DNA of 64,000 nt from Chamaecrista fasciculata (Eukaryota; Streptophyta; Magnoliopsida; Fabales; Fabaceae). The stretch is from positions 31,055 through 95,054 of the forward strand of contig QANZ01049750.1 in NCBI GenBank assembly GCA_003254925.1, written 5' to 3'. Below the pieces are notes generated by a model. It did not search any database. It was not told the DNA's origin and worked only from the letters and a program-made list of their open reading frames with translations. Shown piece after piece: positions 1-11,782 of this stretch. A program made the translations under genes and the position numbers. Numbering within the stretch: the stretch's first letter is position 1; every line of letters starts with the position of its first letter.

Positions 1-550
1 AATAATCAAACTCCTTTTATAATTATCTTATGTGTATTACTATTGCCATCCGCTATATATGTTTATATAAATTAATGTGAGTTGACAAGGCACTACCATA
101 ACAACAGTCAGCTAATACACCTTGTGTGTAGTAGAAATCTGCCATTGCCGCCTAACACTACTGTTCAATCATATTGTTTATGCCAAAATCTACGTAAGAT
201 TTAATAAATAATGATGATGCTCTCGGAAAGAAAAAAGAAAAAAAAGAGACCTCCTTGATCTTACCGAGTCAGGGAATCTCAAGGGAATACTTGCAGATTA
301 CTGCTTGCATCTCCTTACACATGAATCGTTTAACTTTTCTATGTATTACTTTTATTCTGGTTTATTTTCTAGATTCTCGACCCTCGTCCTTGTCTATAGA
401 CTATAATATATAAAAAATGAGTAGGCAAATAGATAAAGCTTGGAATTTTTATCATTAAAAAGAAGACATAATGCGGAGTTTGGTTTGGAAAGGAACGTGA
501 TCTTTCAAAGATGCTATTTTGTAGCCATACTTTTAAGAAGTAAAATAAAA

Positions 551-895
551 GGCAAAATTCACTGTGTCCTCAAACTTAATATCAACTATCAATTTTGTCT
601 TCATTCTTTTTTTCAATTAATTTTTTCTCTAATATTTTATATTTTGGTTAATTTTGTTGTTAGACCAGCTTCTTTCACTAAATTAATGACACATTTCATC
701 CTATTTTTTATTTGAGTGTTTTACTATTAATTTTATATTATGTGTCATCAGTTACGTAAAATTTGTCGTTAATAGTTGATTAAAATAAGAACAAAGTATA
801 AATCTGACCAAAATATAAAACATTAGAGACGAAATTAACTAAAAAATGAGGAAACTAAACTATATAAAATTTGAGGATAAAAAGGTGTTTTTGCC
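551..895. mobile_element. Foldback MITE, Mutator-like (345 bp)
   Basis: The ends are imperfect inverted repeats: the left end reads GGCAAAATTCAC and the right end closes with TTTTTGCC, with matching CCTCAAA blocks inside each end. Direct flanks of 9 bp match at 8 of 9 positions (aaaataaaa at 542-550, aaaatcaaa at 896-904), which is the target-site length made by Mutator-like transposases. There is no coding capacity. The same GGCAAAA terminus recurs in the element at 28300. Confidence 0.6.
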
Positions 896-904
896 AAAAT
901 CAAA

Positions 905-2832
905 ATGGTTTGCACAAATGTGTCTTGTAGTCTCATTAACTGTAAGGAATCTTAGTCCCTTTTGATGCCGTTCTCATGTCATGTCTTGTATTACCTCATT
1001 TATACACTAAATATTGACTTGTACAACTTGTTTTTATATATAGTATATATATCGCTCATCTCACCCGCTAACGAGGCAAACTATCAAACACAGCACCCAA
1101 ATACATCAACTACTCGTATGCTCACACAATTGTACTCCATGCACCAAAATAATTGGTTCAATTACTAAATTCAGACCACATATATCTTGGTTGAAGCCAT
1201 AAAAGTATTTTGTCATCTTATAACTCAGAAATTTTGCTTAAAGATAGAGAGAGATTAAACTGATTAAAAGAATAATTGAGAAACAAAATCTAAAGGCTTG
1301 TATTTTAAAGAATAACAATATATAATTTGTAGTCTTACAAAGGCGCCTCATTGTCTTGGCCATGCCAATGCCATCTTCAAATGAGAATACCCCCCAAAAC
1401 AAACAAAAAAGGAGGGGGGATTCAAGATATTATTATTATATGTTTGTATCTTAAAGAGATTTTTCAAAACAATTATTATGTATCATACTCATAGTTTCCG
1501 GACCATGTACGTAGATATTTGCTGTTTAAACCTCAACTATTTAGGCATAAGAAATGGGCTTGACTTTGGGCCTTGAACTCACATAGGCCCAATATCAACC
1601 CCAATGAAGCTGAATTCTAAACTAAAAGGAAGGGTTTGACCCACACACCAAAAAAGATAATGGTGGGTTCGTAATAATGCTGGTTATACTTATACATCAA
1701 GGTGTTTAATAAATTAACGAAGGCATTATAATATTAGTATAGTACTGTAATAACAGATGAATCTTGAAAAAAATTTTAAAAAAAGTGTTTGATATAAGAT
1801 GGCATGGCATGGTCTTATTAGTACTACTATGAATCGTATCGTATGTTCCTTGTGATTATTTTTAATTCACAAATTAATTAACGTAATAAAGGTGAAGCTT
1901 TCATGTCACAAGCTCACTTGTATACAGTTTCCGTAGATATATAATATAATAAAAGGAGGAGGGTGATTCGTACGTAGTGAAAATATGGAAGCAGCACACG
2001 TAGACATAGCATAGAAATATTAATATTAATATATTATATATTAAAATATTTTTGAACTGTAGCTTGAGAAGGAGATGTGAGCAACGTTTTTTAAATAAAA
2101 AATGTCTAATTTGTTTTCAATTAGTTATAGCCAATTGGAATATAAAACTATTAAACAAATAAGTGGGAGTAAGTTAATTATATAGAGTTGGAAGGTGCTA
2201 TCATGATTCATGATTCTATAAGCTTTTTCGTTTGCAAAAGGTTTCAAAATCCTCCTATCGTTCCAAACTTATTTTTGGGAGGAGATTTGACAAGTAGAGA
2301 ATGAATTATTCAAAAGATGTTTTATAATTTTGAACTCATCATCACATTTTAATCAATCTGAAACAAAAGAAATAAGACTACATTTTGTTTGTTTGGCCAT
2401 AAAATTAAATAATAAGTTTTGTATTTTTGGGACTCAATTTGATTCTATTTATTGGCGACCTCAACTAAATAAAGAAAGTATTTGTCAAAAACAACTTGTT
2501 ACTTTAGATTCATATGAAATTGAATTTAAAATAAAAGAAATTTGATCACAATTTTAAAAATTATAAAAGTACTTAGGATTAATCTGAAACAAATGAAATA
2601 TTTAAAGATTATGGATTTGAAATCTATGCTATATATTGGGGACCAATTTGAGATTTTGGCAAAAATGAATTATAATATTGGGCGATTAAAGAGAGAATTG
2701 ATTGAGTACCTAATGCCACGTAGCTACTTGTAATTAAATCCAAGTAGATATGTCCGTTGCAGGAAAAAACAGACATGTATGTAGCAAATACATGGCTATC
2801 TATTTTGACTTATATATAAGGTATATCAGGTA
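905..2832. other. Intergenic, no gene seen
   Basis: AT-rich sequence with stops in all frames. The short ORFs at 962-1168, 2330-2545 and 2542-2733 show no recognisable motif, composition bias or splice context. I see no RNA gene. Confidence 0.6.
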
Positions 2833-3012
2833 CTAGGGGCTTTGCGTGCCCTAACGGGCACGCAAATATGTATGTAAAATAAATAAGGGACTAAATTGTT
2901 AACTTAGTATAAAAAAATAGACCAAATAGTAAATTTTCTCTTATTTTTAATTTCATAGACTATAATTTTAAACATGGACGACCAGAAAGGGGTGGAGCCA
3001 TATAATATAAGA
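2833..3012 (-). mobile_element. Non-autonomous Helitron, 180 bp
   Basis: Read on the minus strand, the element starts with TC after an A and ends with CTAG before a T. About 10 nt before the end is a perfect hairpin, GCGTGCCC-GTTA-GGGCACGC. These are the canonical Helitron boundaries: 5' TC, 3' hairpin plus CTRR, insertion between A and T. Nearly identical copies lie at 27896-28075 and 28092-28267. No Rep/helicase is encoded, so mobilisation would be in trans. Confidence 0.75.
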
Positions 3013-3479
3013 TATATCTATAAATGGATCATTCTATCCTTTAATTTCTATTTTACTTTTGTTTTTGATCAGGGACGAAAATTTCATAGGGGGGCCAATT
3101 TTTTTTAAATAGTTATTATATTCTACTATATCTATATATAAAAATATTCAATTAATATTTTATATATTATATATATTCCATAAAAATTATAAAAAAATAA
3201 AATGATAATAATATAAAAAAATAAAATTTTTTAAAAAAATTATGCACAAATTATAAAAATAAAACAACATTGGTTTAAAGATTTAAAAAGTATAGGGACT
3301 AATTTAAAAAAGTTAAAAATATAGGGAATAAATTAAAAACTTGAGTAAAGTGTAGAAAACAAATCATTAATTTCTTCTTTTTAACTTATATATATAATAT
3401 GATATTGAATATAAAGTTGGTCAATCATTCACCATATTTTATATATGGACTTCTTTTTTCTTTAACCAAGAAATTATCT

Positions 3480-3652
3480 ATTTATAGTTGAATAAAAACT
3501 TATTTTGGTCCCTAATGTTTGCCGAGGATTAAATGGTAAAAAGTTTTGAAATTTTCGGGGAGTTAAACAGAATGAAAAAGATTTTAAGGATCAAAACGGA
3601 ACTTTAGAGAACATTAAGGACCAAAATAAATTTTTCGCCAATTTTTTGGTAG
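3480..3652. mobile_element. Short foldback MITE
   Basis: Inverted ends share TTATTTTGGTCC(C/T)TAATGTT: the left copy starts near 3495 and the right copy ends near 3640. The exact termini and target duplication are not clear. The TTTTGGTCC terminal theme matches the larger foldback elements at 13458 and 36612. Confidence 0.45.
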
Positions 3653-3892
3653 GCAAAGGGGCTAAAAAGCCCAACAGCACGAAAAAGCAATAAACAAAAC
3701 ACACAACGACACCATCAAGTTTCGAACCCTGACCATGGCTAACACAAAGGCAAAATTATATGGGGGGGCACCACTAAAGCATCTATTGGCAATTGCTTAT
3801 AGTGTGAGTATAAATATATATATTAGAAATATTTTAGTGGCCCCCGCTAGCCCCCAAGCTCCGACCCTGTTTTTGATAGTCCTTTGTGGTTT

Positions 3893-3896
<4 letters not shown>

Positions 3897-3924
<28 letters not shown>

Positions 3925-3925
3925 N
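3897..3925. repeat. Poly-T run ending in an ambiguous N
   Basis: An uninterrupted T tract of nearly 30 nt ends in a single N at 3925. This is most likely a sequencing or assembly slip point, so the local length is unreliable. Confidence 0.8.
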
Positions 3926-4309
3926 TCGTTTCATTTACCCGTGCGCTGTGATTACAAGAACTGATTTGTTAGATATTTGATGTTGATCATATAATGGAAA
4001 TGAAATGAAGGAAGAAAAGTAATGTTTATTATGTTAATTTTCTATATAGTGTGTCCGTTACGTTCGATCGACTCAGTCATCGATAAATTCCAGTGGATAT
4101 ATATATATATAGAGATCGTAATCAGTGTATACACATTGATTATAGTATTATATATAATATATATATATATATGTATCTAGTGGAAATTTTGAGAGATTTG
4201 AGGATGGAGGTGCATAAATAGAGTATGGAAGGAGAATGAAGGTGTTAGAATTGGTTGAATAATATTTTAGGAATTGAACTTTTGTTTTGTTTTTGTTTTG
4301 GGGAGGGGG

Positions 4310-5165
4310 TGATACAAGTATAAGTTTTTAGGAGAATCACACCTCAAAAATTAGTTGTTGAAGTTGAAGAGCTTAAGGGTTTATACTCGTATCAATTAAT
4401 ACTTTCATTGAGAGCTCACCGATACAGAGGAGGCGACCTATAGGATGGATTAAGGTACGTACAATGTGTCATGCCGAATACTGAAAGTTGTATGGAGTCG
4501 CCAAAAGTGAAAAGAGCTATCAATGGACCGTTGTGGACGTCGGCTTTTGAAGGGGTATCATGATACGAGTCCCACATCGGGTAGATAGGTAAGGGTAAAG
4601 CACTATATAAGGCCTTAGGTTCTCCAACTTCAACAACTAATTAGTTTTTGAGATGTGGTTCTCCTAAAGGCTTATGTTAATTGAATTAGAAAAGCCAAAT
4701 AGTTGAACCAACCCGCCCTAAACCCAACCCAACCCAACCCGTGAACACCCCTAGATACGAGTATAAGTTCTCAAGAGAACCACACCTCAAAAACTAATTG
4801 TTGAAGTTTGAGAGCTTAAGGGCTTATACTCGTATCAATTGGTACTTTCATTGAGAGCTCACCGATACGGAGGGGGCGACCTATAGGATGGATTAAGGTA
4901 CGTACGATGTGTCGTGCCGAATACTGAAAGTTGTATGGAGTCGCCAAAAGTGAAAAGAGCTGTCAATGGATAGTGTGGGCTGTTGTGGATGTCGGCTTTT
5001 GAAGGGGTATGTCATGATACGAGTCCTACATCGAGTAGATAGCTAAGGGTAAAGCACTATATAAGGCCTTAGGTTCACCAACTTCAACAGTTGACTAATT
5101 TTTGAGATGTGGTTCTCGGACAGGCTTATTATGTTAATTGAATTAGAAAAGCCAAATAGTTGAAA
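4310..5165. repeat. Tandem duplication of a ~430-bp repeat unit
   Basis: Two near-identical units (about 4310-4715 and 4748-5165) share long blocks, including GAGAGCTCACCGATAC, GGATGGATTAAGGTACGTAC and CACTATATAAGGCCTTAGG. The final block TTAATTGAATTAGAAAAGCC closes both units. Within each unit the beginning (CACACCTCAAAAA..TAGTTGTTGAAGTT) is the reverse complement of the end (AACTTCAAC..TTTTTGAGATGTGG), so each can fold back. GATACGAG and CTCGTATC motifs recall the borders of small LTR elements, but paired identical LTRs are not visible. Each unit carries a TATATAA motif upstream of the methyltransferase gene. Confidence 0.7.
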
Positions 5166-5224
5166 CGTGTTGCACGAGGAGGATGGAGCTTTACACGTAG
5201 GTAGGTAAAGTGGAATTATAAATT

Positions 5225-5235
5225 ATATATAAATA
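5225..5235 (+). promoter_or_regulatory. Probable TATA box of the O-methyltransferase gene
   Basis: TATATAAATAG lies about 70 nt upstream of the ATG at 5306, and no other ATG falls between. This would place transcription start near 5255-5265. Nothing else in the 60 bp upstream is recognisable. Confidence 0.55.
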
Positions 5236-5305
5236 GGGAAGAGGGGGGGAGGAGATAGGGAATAGGGAAATCTAGAAAGATTGAGAAAATAATAGAAGGA
5301 GTGCG

Positions 5306-6394
5306 ATGGGAGAAGAAGGGGAGAGTGTGAAGGTGAGTAGAGAAGAAGAAGAAGAAGAAGAAGCAGAGAAGGAGATATACAAATACATATTCGGGTTTGT
5401 GGAGATGGGAGTGGTGAAGTGCGGCATCCAGCTGAACATCCCTGACACTGTCCCGGACACAACCCCCGTGAGCCTCTCCCAACTGGCTTCCACCTTAAAC
5501 TGCGACCCCTCCATGCTGTACCGCATCATGCGATTCCTCACTCACCGCAACATCTTCAAAGTGATGAAACATGATGATGATGATGATGATACGTGTTATT
5601 ATGGTCACACCCCTCTGTCCCATCTGTTGAAGAGAGACAGAATGGCTCCCTTTGTGGTGTTGGAGAGCAGCCCGGTGATGTTGGCTCCGTGGCACAATCT
5701 GAGTGGCCGAGTGTTGGCCAACGGCACCTCTTCCTTCCAGAAGGCGCACGGGGATGACGTGTGGAGTTACGCTGCTCGAGACGCGGCTCACAGTGACCTC
5801 ATCAACGACGCTATGGCCTGTGATGCCCGCACCGCCGTCAAGGCTATGATGTCCTCATCGGAGTGCAGGGAGGTGTTTGACAAACTCACTACCATCGTGG
5901 ATGTCGGCGGAGGCAATGGCACTGCCATGAGGGAACTCTCCCGCGCCTGTCCCTCCCTCACATCCCTCGTCAACTTCGACCTTCCCCATGTTATTCATCA
6001 TAATCATAATCATGATAACAAAGTACAACACGTGGCAGGAGACATGTTCGTGAGTGTTCCTAAAGCCCAGGCTGTGCTTCTCATGTGGGTCTTGCATGAC
6101 TGGGGAGATCACGAATGCATCCACATCCTTAAGAATTGTAGGCAAGCCATAGTTGATCATCACAATAAGGGCAGGGTTCTCATTGCAGAGGCTGTCCTAG
6201 AGGACGACCACCAGAAGAAGAATTCCAACAACGACGTAGCCTTAATGCTGGACATGGTGATGATGGCTCACACCAACATCGGCAAGGAGAGGACACTCTC
6301 CCAATGGGATTCCCTTCTCAAACAAGCCGGCTTCTCCTCTTTCACTCCTATACACCTCAATTCTGTCAAGTCCCTCCTCGTCTGCACCCTTTAG
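5306..6394 (+). CDS. Class II (COMT/ASMT-type) O-methyltransferase
   Basis: This 362-residue protein should transfer a methyl group from S-adenosylmethionine to a hydroxyl of a small phenolic, alkaloid or indolic acceptor in the cytosol. An N-terminal dimerisation domain (about 20-105) precedes a Rossmann domain. The SAM-binding glycine loop is VDVGGGNG (198-205), followed by NFDLPHV (223-229), GDMF (245-248) and WVLHDWGD (261-268). His264 is the expected catalytic base; IAEAVLED and GKERT hold the usual acidic partners. Length is normal for the family. The frame is open from ATG to TAG without an intron. Sequence resembles acetylserotonin/reticuline-type plant methyltransferases, but the acceptor cannot be predicted. 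Unusual features are a Glu run (13-19), an Asp run near 90-95 encoded by a GAT microsatellite, and a His/Asn stretch near 231-237. An AATAAA lies at 6461. Confidence 0.93.
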   Translation: MGEEGESVKVSREEEEEEEAEKEIYKYIFGFVEMGVVKCGIQLNIPDTVPDTTPVSLSQLASTLNCDPSMLYRIMRFLTHRNIFKVMKHDDDDDDTCYYGHTPLSHLLKRDRMAPFVVLESSPVMLAPWHNLSGRVLANGTSSFQKAHGDDVWSYAARDAAHSDLINDAMACDARTAVKAMMSSSECREVFDKLTTIVDVGGGNGTAMRELSRACPSLTSLVNFDLPHVIHHNHNHDNKVQHVAGDMFVSVPKAQAVLLMWVLHDWGDHECIHILKNCRQAIVDHHNKGRVLIAEAVLEDDHQKKNSNNDVALMLDMVMMAHTNIGKERTLSQWDSLLKQAGFSSFTPIHLNSVKSLLVCTL

Positions 6395-6460
6395 CTACCT
6401 ACTCTCTCTACGTTTTCATTAATTACCCCTACTCTGTGTGCACGCCTTCCTCATTCGCCA

Positions 6461-6466
6461 AATAAA
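6461..6466 (+). terminator. Polyadenylation signal candidate
   Basis: AATAAA lies 67 nt downstream of the methyltransferase stop codon, in a pyrimidine-rich 3' flank. It is the nearest canonical hexamer. Confidence 0.4.
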
Positions 6467-7383
6467 CTTCACTCCCACTGCCTCCCTCTTATTAATATAT
6501 ATCATCATTCTAATAGTAATTTGGTTTCACCCTCCCCCATCTTCAATTATCCCCATTCATTCTTACTTTACATCCTTCTATTTCTCTCCCTGCATTACCT
6601 ACTTATTTTCCACACTTTTTCTTTCCTCCAACGTACAATACAACTATCTATAGTTCTATACATTATATATATATATATATATGGATATATACGTACCTAC
6701 CACCTACTCCACCCTACATGTCACATCTGATTTCTTTTCTTGCATATATCATAAATTAAACAAATTAATCTAACACTATGCCAGCCGCTGAGTACTGAGT
6801 AGAACGTAACGACTCACGACAAGGATTACATCTATCAACCCAACTCTTTCTACTTTTCCTGTTCAATTAAAAATTGTAAATGTTGGCTTTCTATGTTCAA
6901 AAAGTTCTTCCCGATTATATATATATATATAAATATATATGGGCCAATCAGTAATTAGCTGTCGGCCATAATAATCCCACCAATCGAGGCAAGCAAAAAA
7001 GTTATTGTGCATTATTATCTCATTCTATATTTTATCATTCTTTTCTCGGTAGTGGATTTCAGCAGATAATGGCCATGGGAAATAGCTTTATACCCCAATT
7101 ACAGAAGGGAGATCGAGCAATGTAAAACAAGAATCCCACGAATGAAGTCGCCTTCTTTTCACACTCAAATTTCTTACATATAGTCATATACACACTGATT
7201 ATCATTTTTTTCTACAACTAAACTCTCTTTAATGGTATATCAATCTAATCATAAAAAGGCATACAAGATCGAGCATGTTCTCCGAAACTGCTTACATGTC
7301 CTTTTATAATTGGTTTGTCTACCAATCTCTTTTGTAAGTGTAATCTAGCTTCTAAACCGAACCCCACCTTGCTTGTAGCCAAA
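6467..7383. other. Intergenic between convergent genes
   Basis: Contains two short AT microsatellites (near 6664 and 6917) and the 3' flanks of the two convergent genes. No ORF of interest and no structured element recognised. Confidence 0.5.
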
Positions 7384-9091
7384 CTATTTGTGACTTGGTA
7401 ATTTTAGACCCAGTTTCATAGGCTTACTTGCAGCTAACACCACAGAAACCTTACATGCGAGAAATCCCATCATTCCAACAATAAGTTCCTTTGGTCCCAA
7501 GCTCACCTGTAGATCTCCCGAGCCATACCTCACTGCAAATATAGCAAAACCTATTGCCAATGCCACGCTTAATATCGGTCCCTTTAATCCTCCAAACACT
7601 GGATTCTTTCTGCTCTGTTCATTACCCATTGATTCTGGGACGGGCAAATCATCCACAGATCTCTGCAATAATAGCAGATACAAGAAGCCTCCGACCCCAC
7701 CAATCAAGAATGCATAGCCAGCATTTTTCCCAGCTGAGAAGGAAGCAACTGATGTACCAAATAATACCAGCATAGCATCATAAAACAGCAATGAAAACTT
7801 CAAATCTGCATATTCTTTCATGCTCTCCTCATTTGATGTCTTTGGATGTAGGAGCAGGGTATTATTAGAAGGGTTTTTGCTAAAAAAGACAAGGGGATCA
7901 ATCCCCGTCAGCTCAGTAACAAGACTGGGTCTTAATTCCAGCATGGACACATCACTTCCCTCACCAACCAAAACATCCTCATTCTCAAAGTCACACTGGA
8001 AACCAGTGTAATCACATGATGCCTCACCTTCTTGTAATGATGATTGGCATTCACAACTGATAACTGTTAAGGACACACTTCCCAGTCGCCATTGACCTGA
8101 CCTTAGAGTGAGAAGAAGAAAAGTAGTTAGAGGAAAGGGGAAACTCATTCGATCAATCAATGATTAAAATGTAAATAGGATAAGAGTGAGTTTCTATTTG
8201 TTGAACAGAACATTTAAAGAAATGGGGCAAATGAGCCAGTTTAGAGAGACAAAACGTAATTTTAATCATCAGTGCAATGAGGACGATTTTCTCTTTATGA
8301 AAATAAACTTGAGTCTGGTGAATCTTAACTACTTTATAAACAAATCCCCTCATAAGATTTACCTGATTCAACACTGACCCAAAGAGCCTTCACTCTTGCA
8401 ATTTTAGGACCCTCAAAGATGAATTCATCAACAGAACCTCTTTGGAAATGAAGCATGTTAACATCAACTATATCCCCTGATTCAGTAGAATGATCAGTCA
8501 TCAAAGTTGCGGGTATCCTCTGTAATATGGAATTCCCATCTTCATCTATCAAGCATATAAGAACTCCAGCATTCAAATCGCTCAAGCCTGAGCCATATAT
8601 GTTACTGGTACATAACTTGACCCTGAATAAAGACTTTGATGTATCCTCCTTCAGAGACCAAGAAATATTTTCCGTTAAGGTATTTGTGCATAGTTTCACT
8701 TCCGAGCCGGGTAAGAGACGAGAAGGTCTCACATAGTTCTGAAAATCTGGCGCAATGGCACAAACAACTTGTGAAAATTTGGGCTTGGGTCCAAAATGTA
8801 CAAGATAAACACATACCAAATGTCATTACAAGAAAGAAGTTATGTAATCGAGTAATTCATAATTAATTGTGTCATTAGTTTGGGAATTATACATAAATGA
8901 GAACAGTTGATTAAAGAGAAAAACCCTAAAAGTATACCTTGGAAAGCAGATTGTTTGGCCCGAACAGCAAAACGGGAAGGGGCGATTGGAGAGTGAATGG
9001 GTGGTGAATGAAAGGGCGAAGTGAATGGTTTTCGTGTTAGGAAGCTTTGGCATGTTGAAGTGAGAGAGGTCCGAAGATGAATTGCCTCCAT
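7384..9091 (-). CDS. Plastid-targeted membrane protein of unknown function
   Basis: Three exons join in frame: 9091-8938, 8767-8363 and 8096-7384, giving 423 residues. Donors are CAAG/GTATAC and TCAG/GTAAAT; acceptors end in CACAAG and GGTCAG. The first ~45 residues are Ser/Thr/Arg-rich with few acidic residues, and RFAVRAKQS near 43-51 is a plausible transit-peptide end. The middle (about 60-290) is soluble and beta-rich, with a DVNMLHFQRGSVDEF stretch that recalls a PLAT/lipase-like beta domain. The C-terminal third has four likely membrane segments (LLFYDAMLVLFGTSVASF, AGYAFLIGGVGGFLYLLLL, ILSVALAIGFAIFAV, LIVGMMGFLACKVSVVLAA). It looks like a conserved single-copy plant chloroplast protein, but I cannot name the family. 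The soluble domain plus membrane anchor suggests a thylakoid or envelope protein (inference). Confidence 0.82.
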
Positions 9092-10727
9092 CGCTGAAAG
9101 GAGAAGAAGAAAGCAGATATTTTTACTTTTTTTTTTAGTTGCGTATGTATGCACGTGGCAATGGGCTAATTTACGAGCCTCACAGCCTCACTCATCAGAT
9201 ATTTGCTACATAAAAATCTGGTAAGGTTGACTTTATAATGTTCAATTTATTTCAGTGAAGATAGATTTAGCAGAATTTTGGAGTCAAAAATCATTTTGTT
9301 GGGTCATGCCAGTACCACTTCGTGGGCTCTTGTCCAAACCCATCATTTCTTGGGCTCTTGTCAACAATCATTTTGTGAAAAGAGACAAATCAGGATAATT
9401 CTAATTTCAAATGGATCAATGAAACCTTTTATTCAACTAACAAAACTTGTAGAGGAATGTATCTTTTTTTCAAAAATAAAAGCTGCACATAAAATGTGGT
9501 AGAGAAAACACAAAGTATGAAATATATATAACAACAAGCACTTGAAGTGTTACTTTTCTTATACGATAAATAAAGGACACGTTTCATCTATAAGTTAGGT
9601 TGAGAGGCAGAAGTTGAGAGAAATAGAAAGAAGAAGCTTCATATTGCACTTTCTTTTTTAGTTCATATTAGGATGAGAGGCAATATCCAAAGAGACCGTC
9701 GTTTATGCAAAGAGTTACACATTTGTAGTTGTTTTTAAAACTTATTTTTCTTTAAGATTGTGTAAAATATTTTTAATTAATATATATTTACAGATCTTGA
9801 GATGTAATTAAAGTTGGAATTTTTTATTATTAGATTGTTTTTATACCGATCAAATAATTTAATATTGTAATTACAAATGAGAATATACTTGGATTTCTGT
9901 TTAATTGTGATATAGGTTAGATTATCCACATGCCTATTAGGTAAAGATTACAACTCAAATCTGAAAGTATTAGTAATTATCTCATTAAACAACTAATTTA
10001 AGTACAAAGTTATTTTGTGGCAAAGTTTGAAGGATATACTTTACAATCAAGTATTTAATGAGCCTATCAAATTTTATTATCTCTTCGAGGATTTTTCTTA
10101 TTTGTTAAAAGTCTTATTTATATGAGTTTTTTTTTTGAGTTAAACCTTCTTTTTATACTTAAATTTGACTATTATAATTTTGTCTCCTCTAAATCAATAA
10201 ATTTATCTATGATAATTTATTTACTTTTTCCAATTTATTTTAAAGATTTATTATTTGTATATATCGTTTATCTTCCAATTAAATGATAAAAAAAATCCAA
10301 AACTTTTCGATAGCTTAAAATTTTTATAGTATTAGTGTATTACCAATTGTTTTGGGCCAAGTTAGTATCACCAAATTCGTGTTTTCTAAACAATGATGAG
10401 ATAATGGGGACGGAAATGTATCTGCATGATTGAATCGGACATCATGAAGAGATAAAAGCAATATGAAATTGAATTCCAAAGTTGCCAACCCGCAATGTTT
10501 TCCTCCGATAAACACCCAAAGCCAAATGATCACGAAACTCCAAAGTGTAGTTTACGAGTTTAGGCTTTCCTTTTCAGTTTCATTTGCCTTCCATTATATA
10601 TACTAGATAGATGTCAAATACTAATCCATTCCTAACTTATTATTTTTAATCGCTTCACTAACAAGCTATTTCAAATTTCAATAGTATTTCGCGGAATTTA
10701 CTTTAATTTAAAAATATATTATATATA

Positions 10728-10728
10728 T

Positions 10729-10761
<33 letters not shown>
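10728..10761. repeat. AT dinucleotide microsatellite
   Basis: A nearly uninterrupted TA/AT run, the longest pure dinucleotide stretch in the window. It is likely polymorphic. Confidence 0.85.
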
Positions 10762-10764
<3 letters not shown>

Positions 10765-10830
10765 AAGAAAGTGCCCTGCATGTGATTGGCCAAAAAATCA
10801 TGGTATGAGAGATTCTAGATTTATGGTGAT

Positions 10831-10863
10831 CCATTGAGATTCCATTGAGATTCCATTGAGATT
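10831..10863. repeat. Three tandem copies of an 11-bp motif
   Basis: CCATTGAGATT is repeated three times without a mismatch and followed by a partial copy. No function is evident. Confidence 0.8.
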
Positions 10864-11679
10864 CCAATCTCTAATTTATGCTTACTTTCCGAAAATATCA
10901 GTCAACTTGTCATGTACATCTAAAAAAGATACCGACATTTCTTAAATCATTGAAGGGACTACGTATTCATTTCATTTCAAAATTGTAACCTTTGAAAAAG
11001 AGGTGATGGATATGCTGAGATCAGTATCACTATCACAAGGTGGAATTTAAAAGTAACGAATAACTTTAAAAATTGAATCGATAAATTATTAAATAAATTA
11101 AAAAATGAATAACTTTATATATATCTGATAAAAATCAATTACACATGCATCTAACTATTTTTTTAAATAAGATATATTTGGATATTTGTTTTCTCAATCA
11201 TTAATTTGATTGATAAATGTTGATGTTGATTCCTTCACGTGCTTTGGGTGGGGCCAATATATTCACAAATTTTGATAGTTGATTACAATTTACACACCGT
11301 AGGAGGTGTTGATGAAATTACCTTCCACTCCCCATGGCCCATACCGATAATGCTTTCAGATGCAAGCTGAGAATTCCCGACTATGCTCTGGCCAAAAAAA
11401 AGAAAAGAATAATTCCCAACTATGCTCCATATACATATATATGTCATTTCCTAATTTCCTCCGTTATTCCCGTTCAAACATTACTTGTGGAATAATATTG
11501 TGAGAGATATGACTTATAGTTTTAGCTTTTAGGTGCAACTTTGACCATGATCGATGCAAGATTAGAATCCCTTCTCCATCTTACAACAAATAGGAACAGG
11601 AAACTGAAATTGCTGCATCTCTTCTTTTGGTCAGATTCTCACACCTAAGTCCTAACTAACATGACTTGTTCAGTTATTC

Positions 11680-11688
11680 TATATAAAA
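11680..11688 (+). promoter_or_regulatory. Probable TATA box of the polyamine transporter gene
   Basis: TATATAAAA stands about 100 nt upstream of the chosen ATG at 11783, which predicts a 5' leader of roughly 70 nt. Confidence 0.5.
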
Positions 11689-11782
11689 GCATATTGATAT
11701 TTTAAAAGTGAAAGAACAGTTTTGGTTGGGAATTGCTGGAGGCTTGAAATTAATTCCAAATCAGAAGCCAAAACAACCCCTT

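Larger units (their letters stand above)
9155..11679. other. Intergenic, low-complexity, no gene
   Basis: AT-rich and stop-filled. Visible structure is limited to an AT microsatellite (about 10728-10761) and a threefold tandem repeat of the 11-mer CCATTGAGATT at 10831-10863. The short ORFs at 9278-9502 and 10324-10533 (minus) have no recognisable features. Confidence 0.6.

Noticed and set aside
4310-5165. Classical LTR or TRIM retrotransposon
   Set aside because: Boundary-like motifs and a TATA are present, but the two putative LTRs are not copies of each other, so the whole unit is better described as a tandem duplication.
11708-11782. N-terminal extension of the polyamine transporter
   Set aside because: The frame is open but begins at GTG; the first ATG is 11783 and fits a TATA box about 100 nt upstream.
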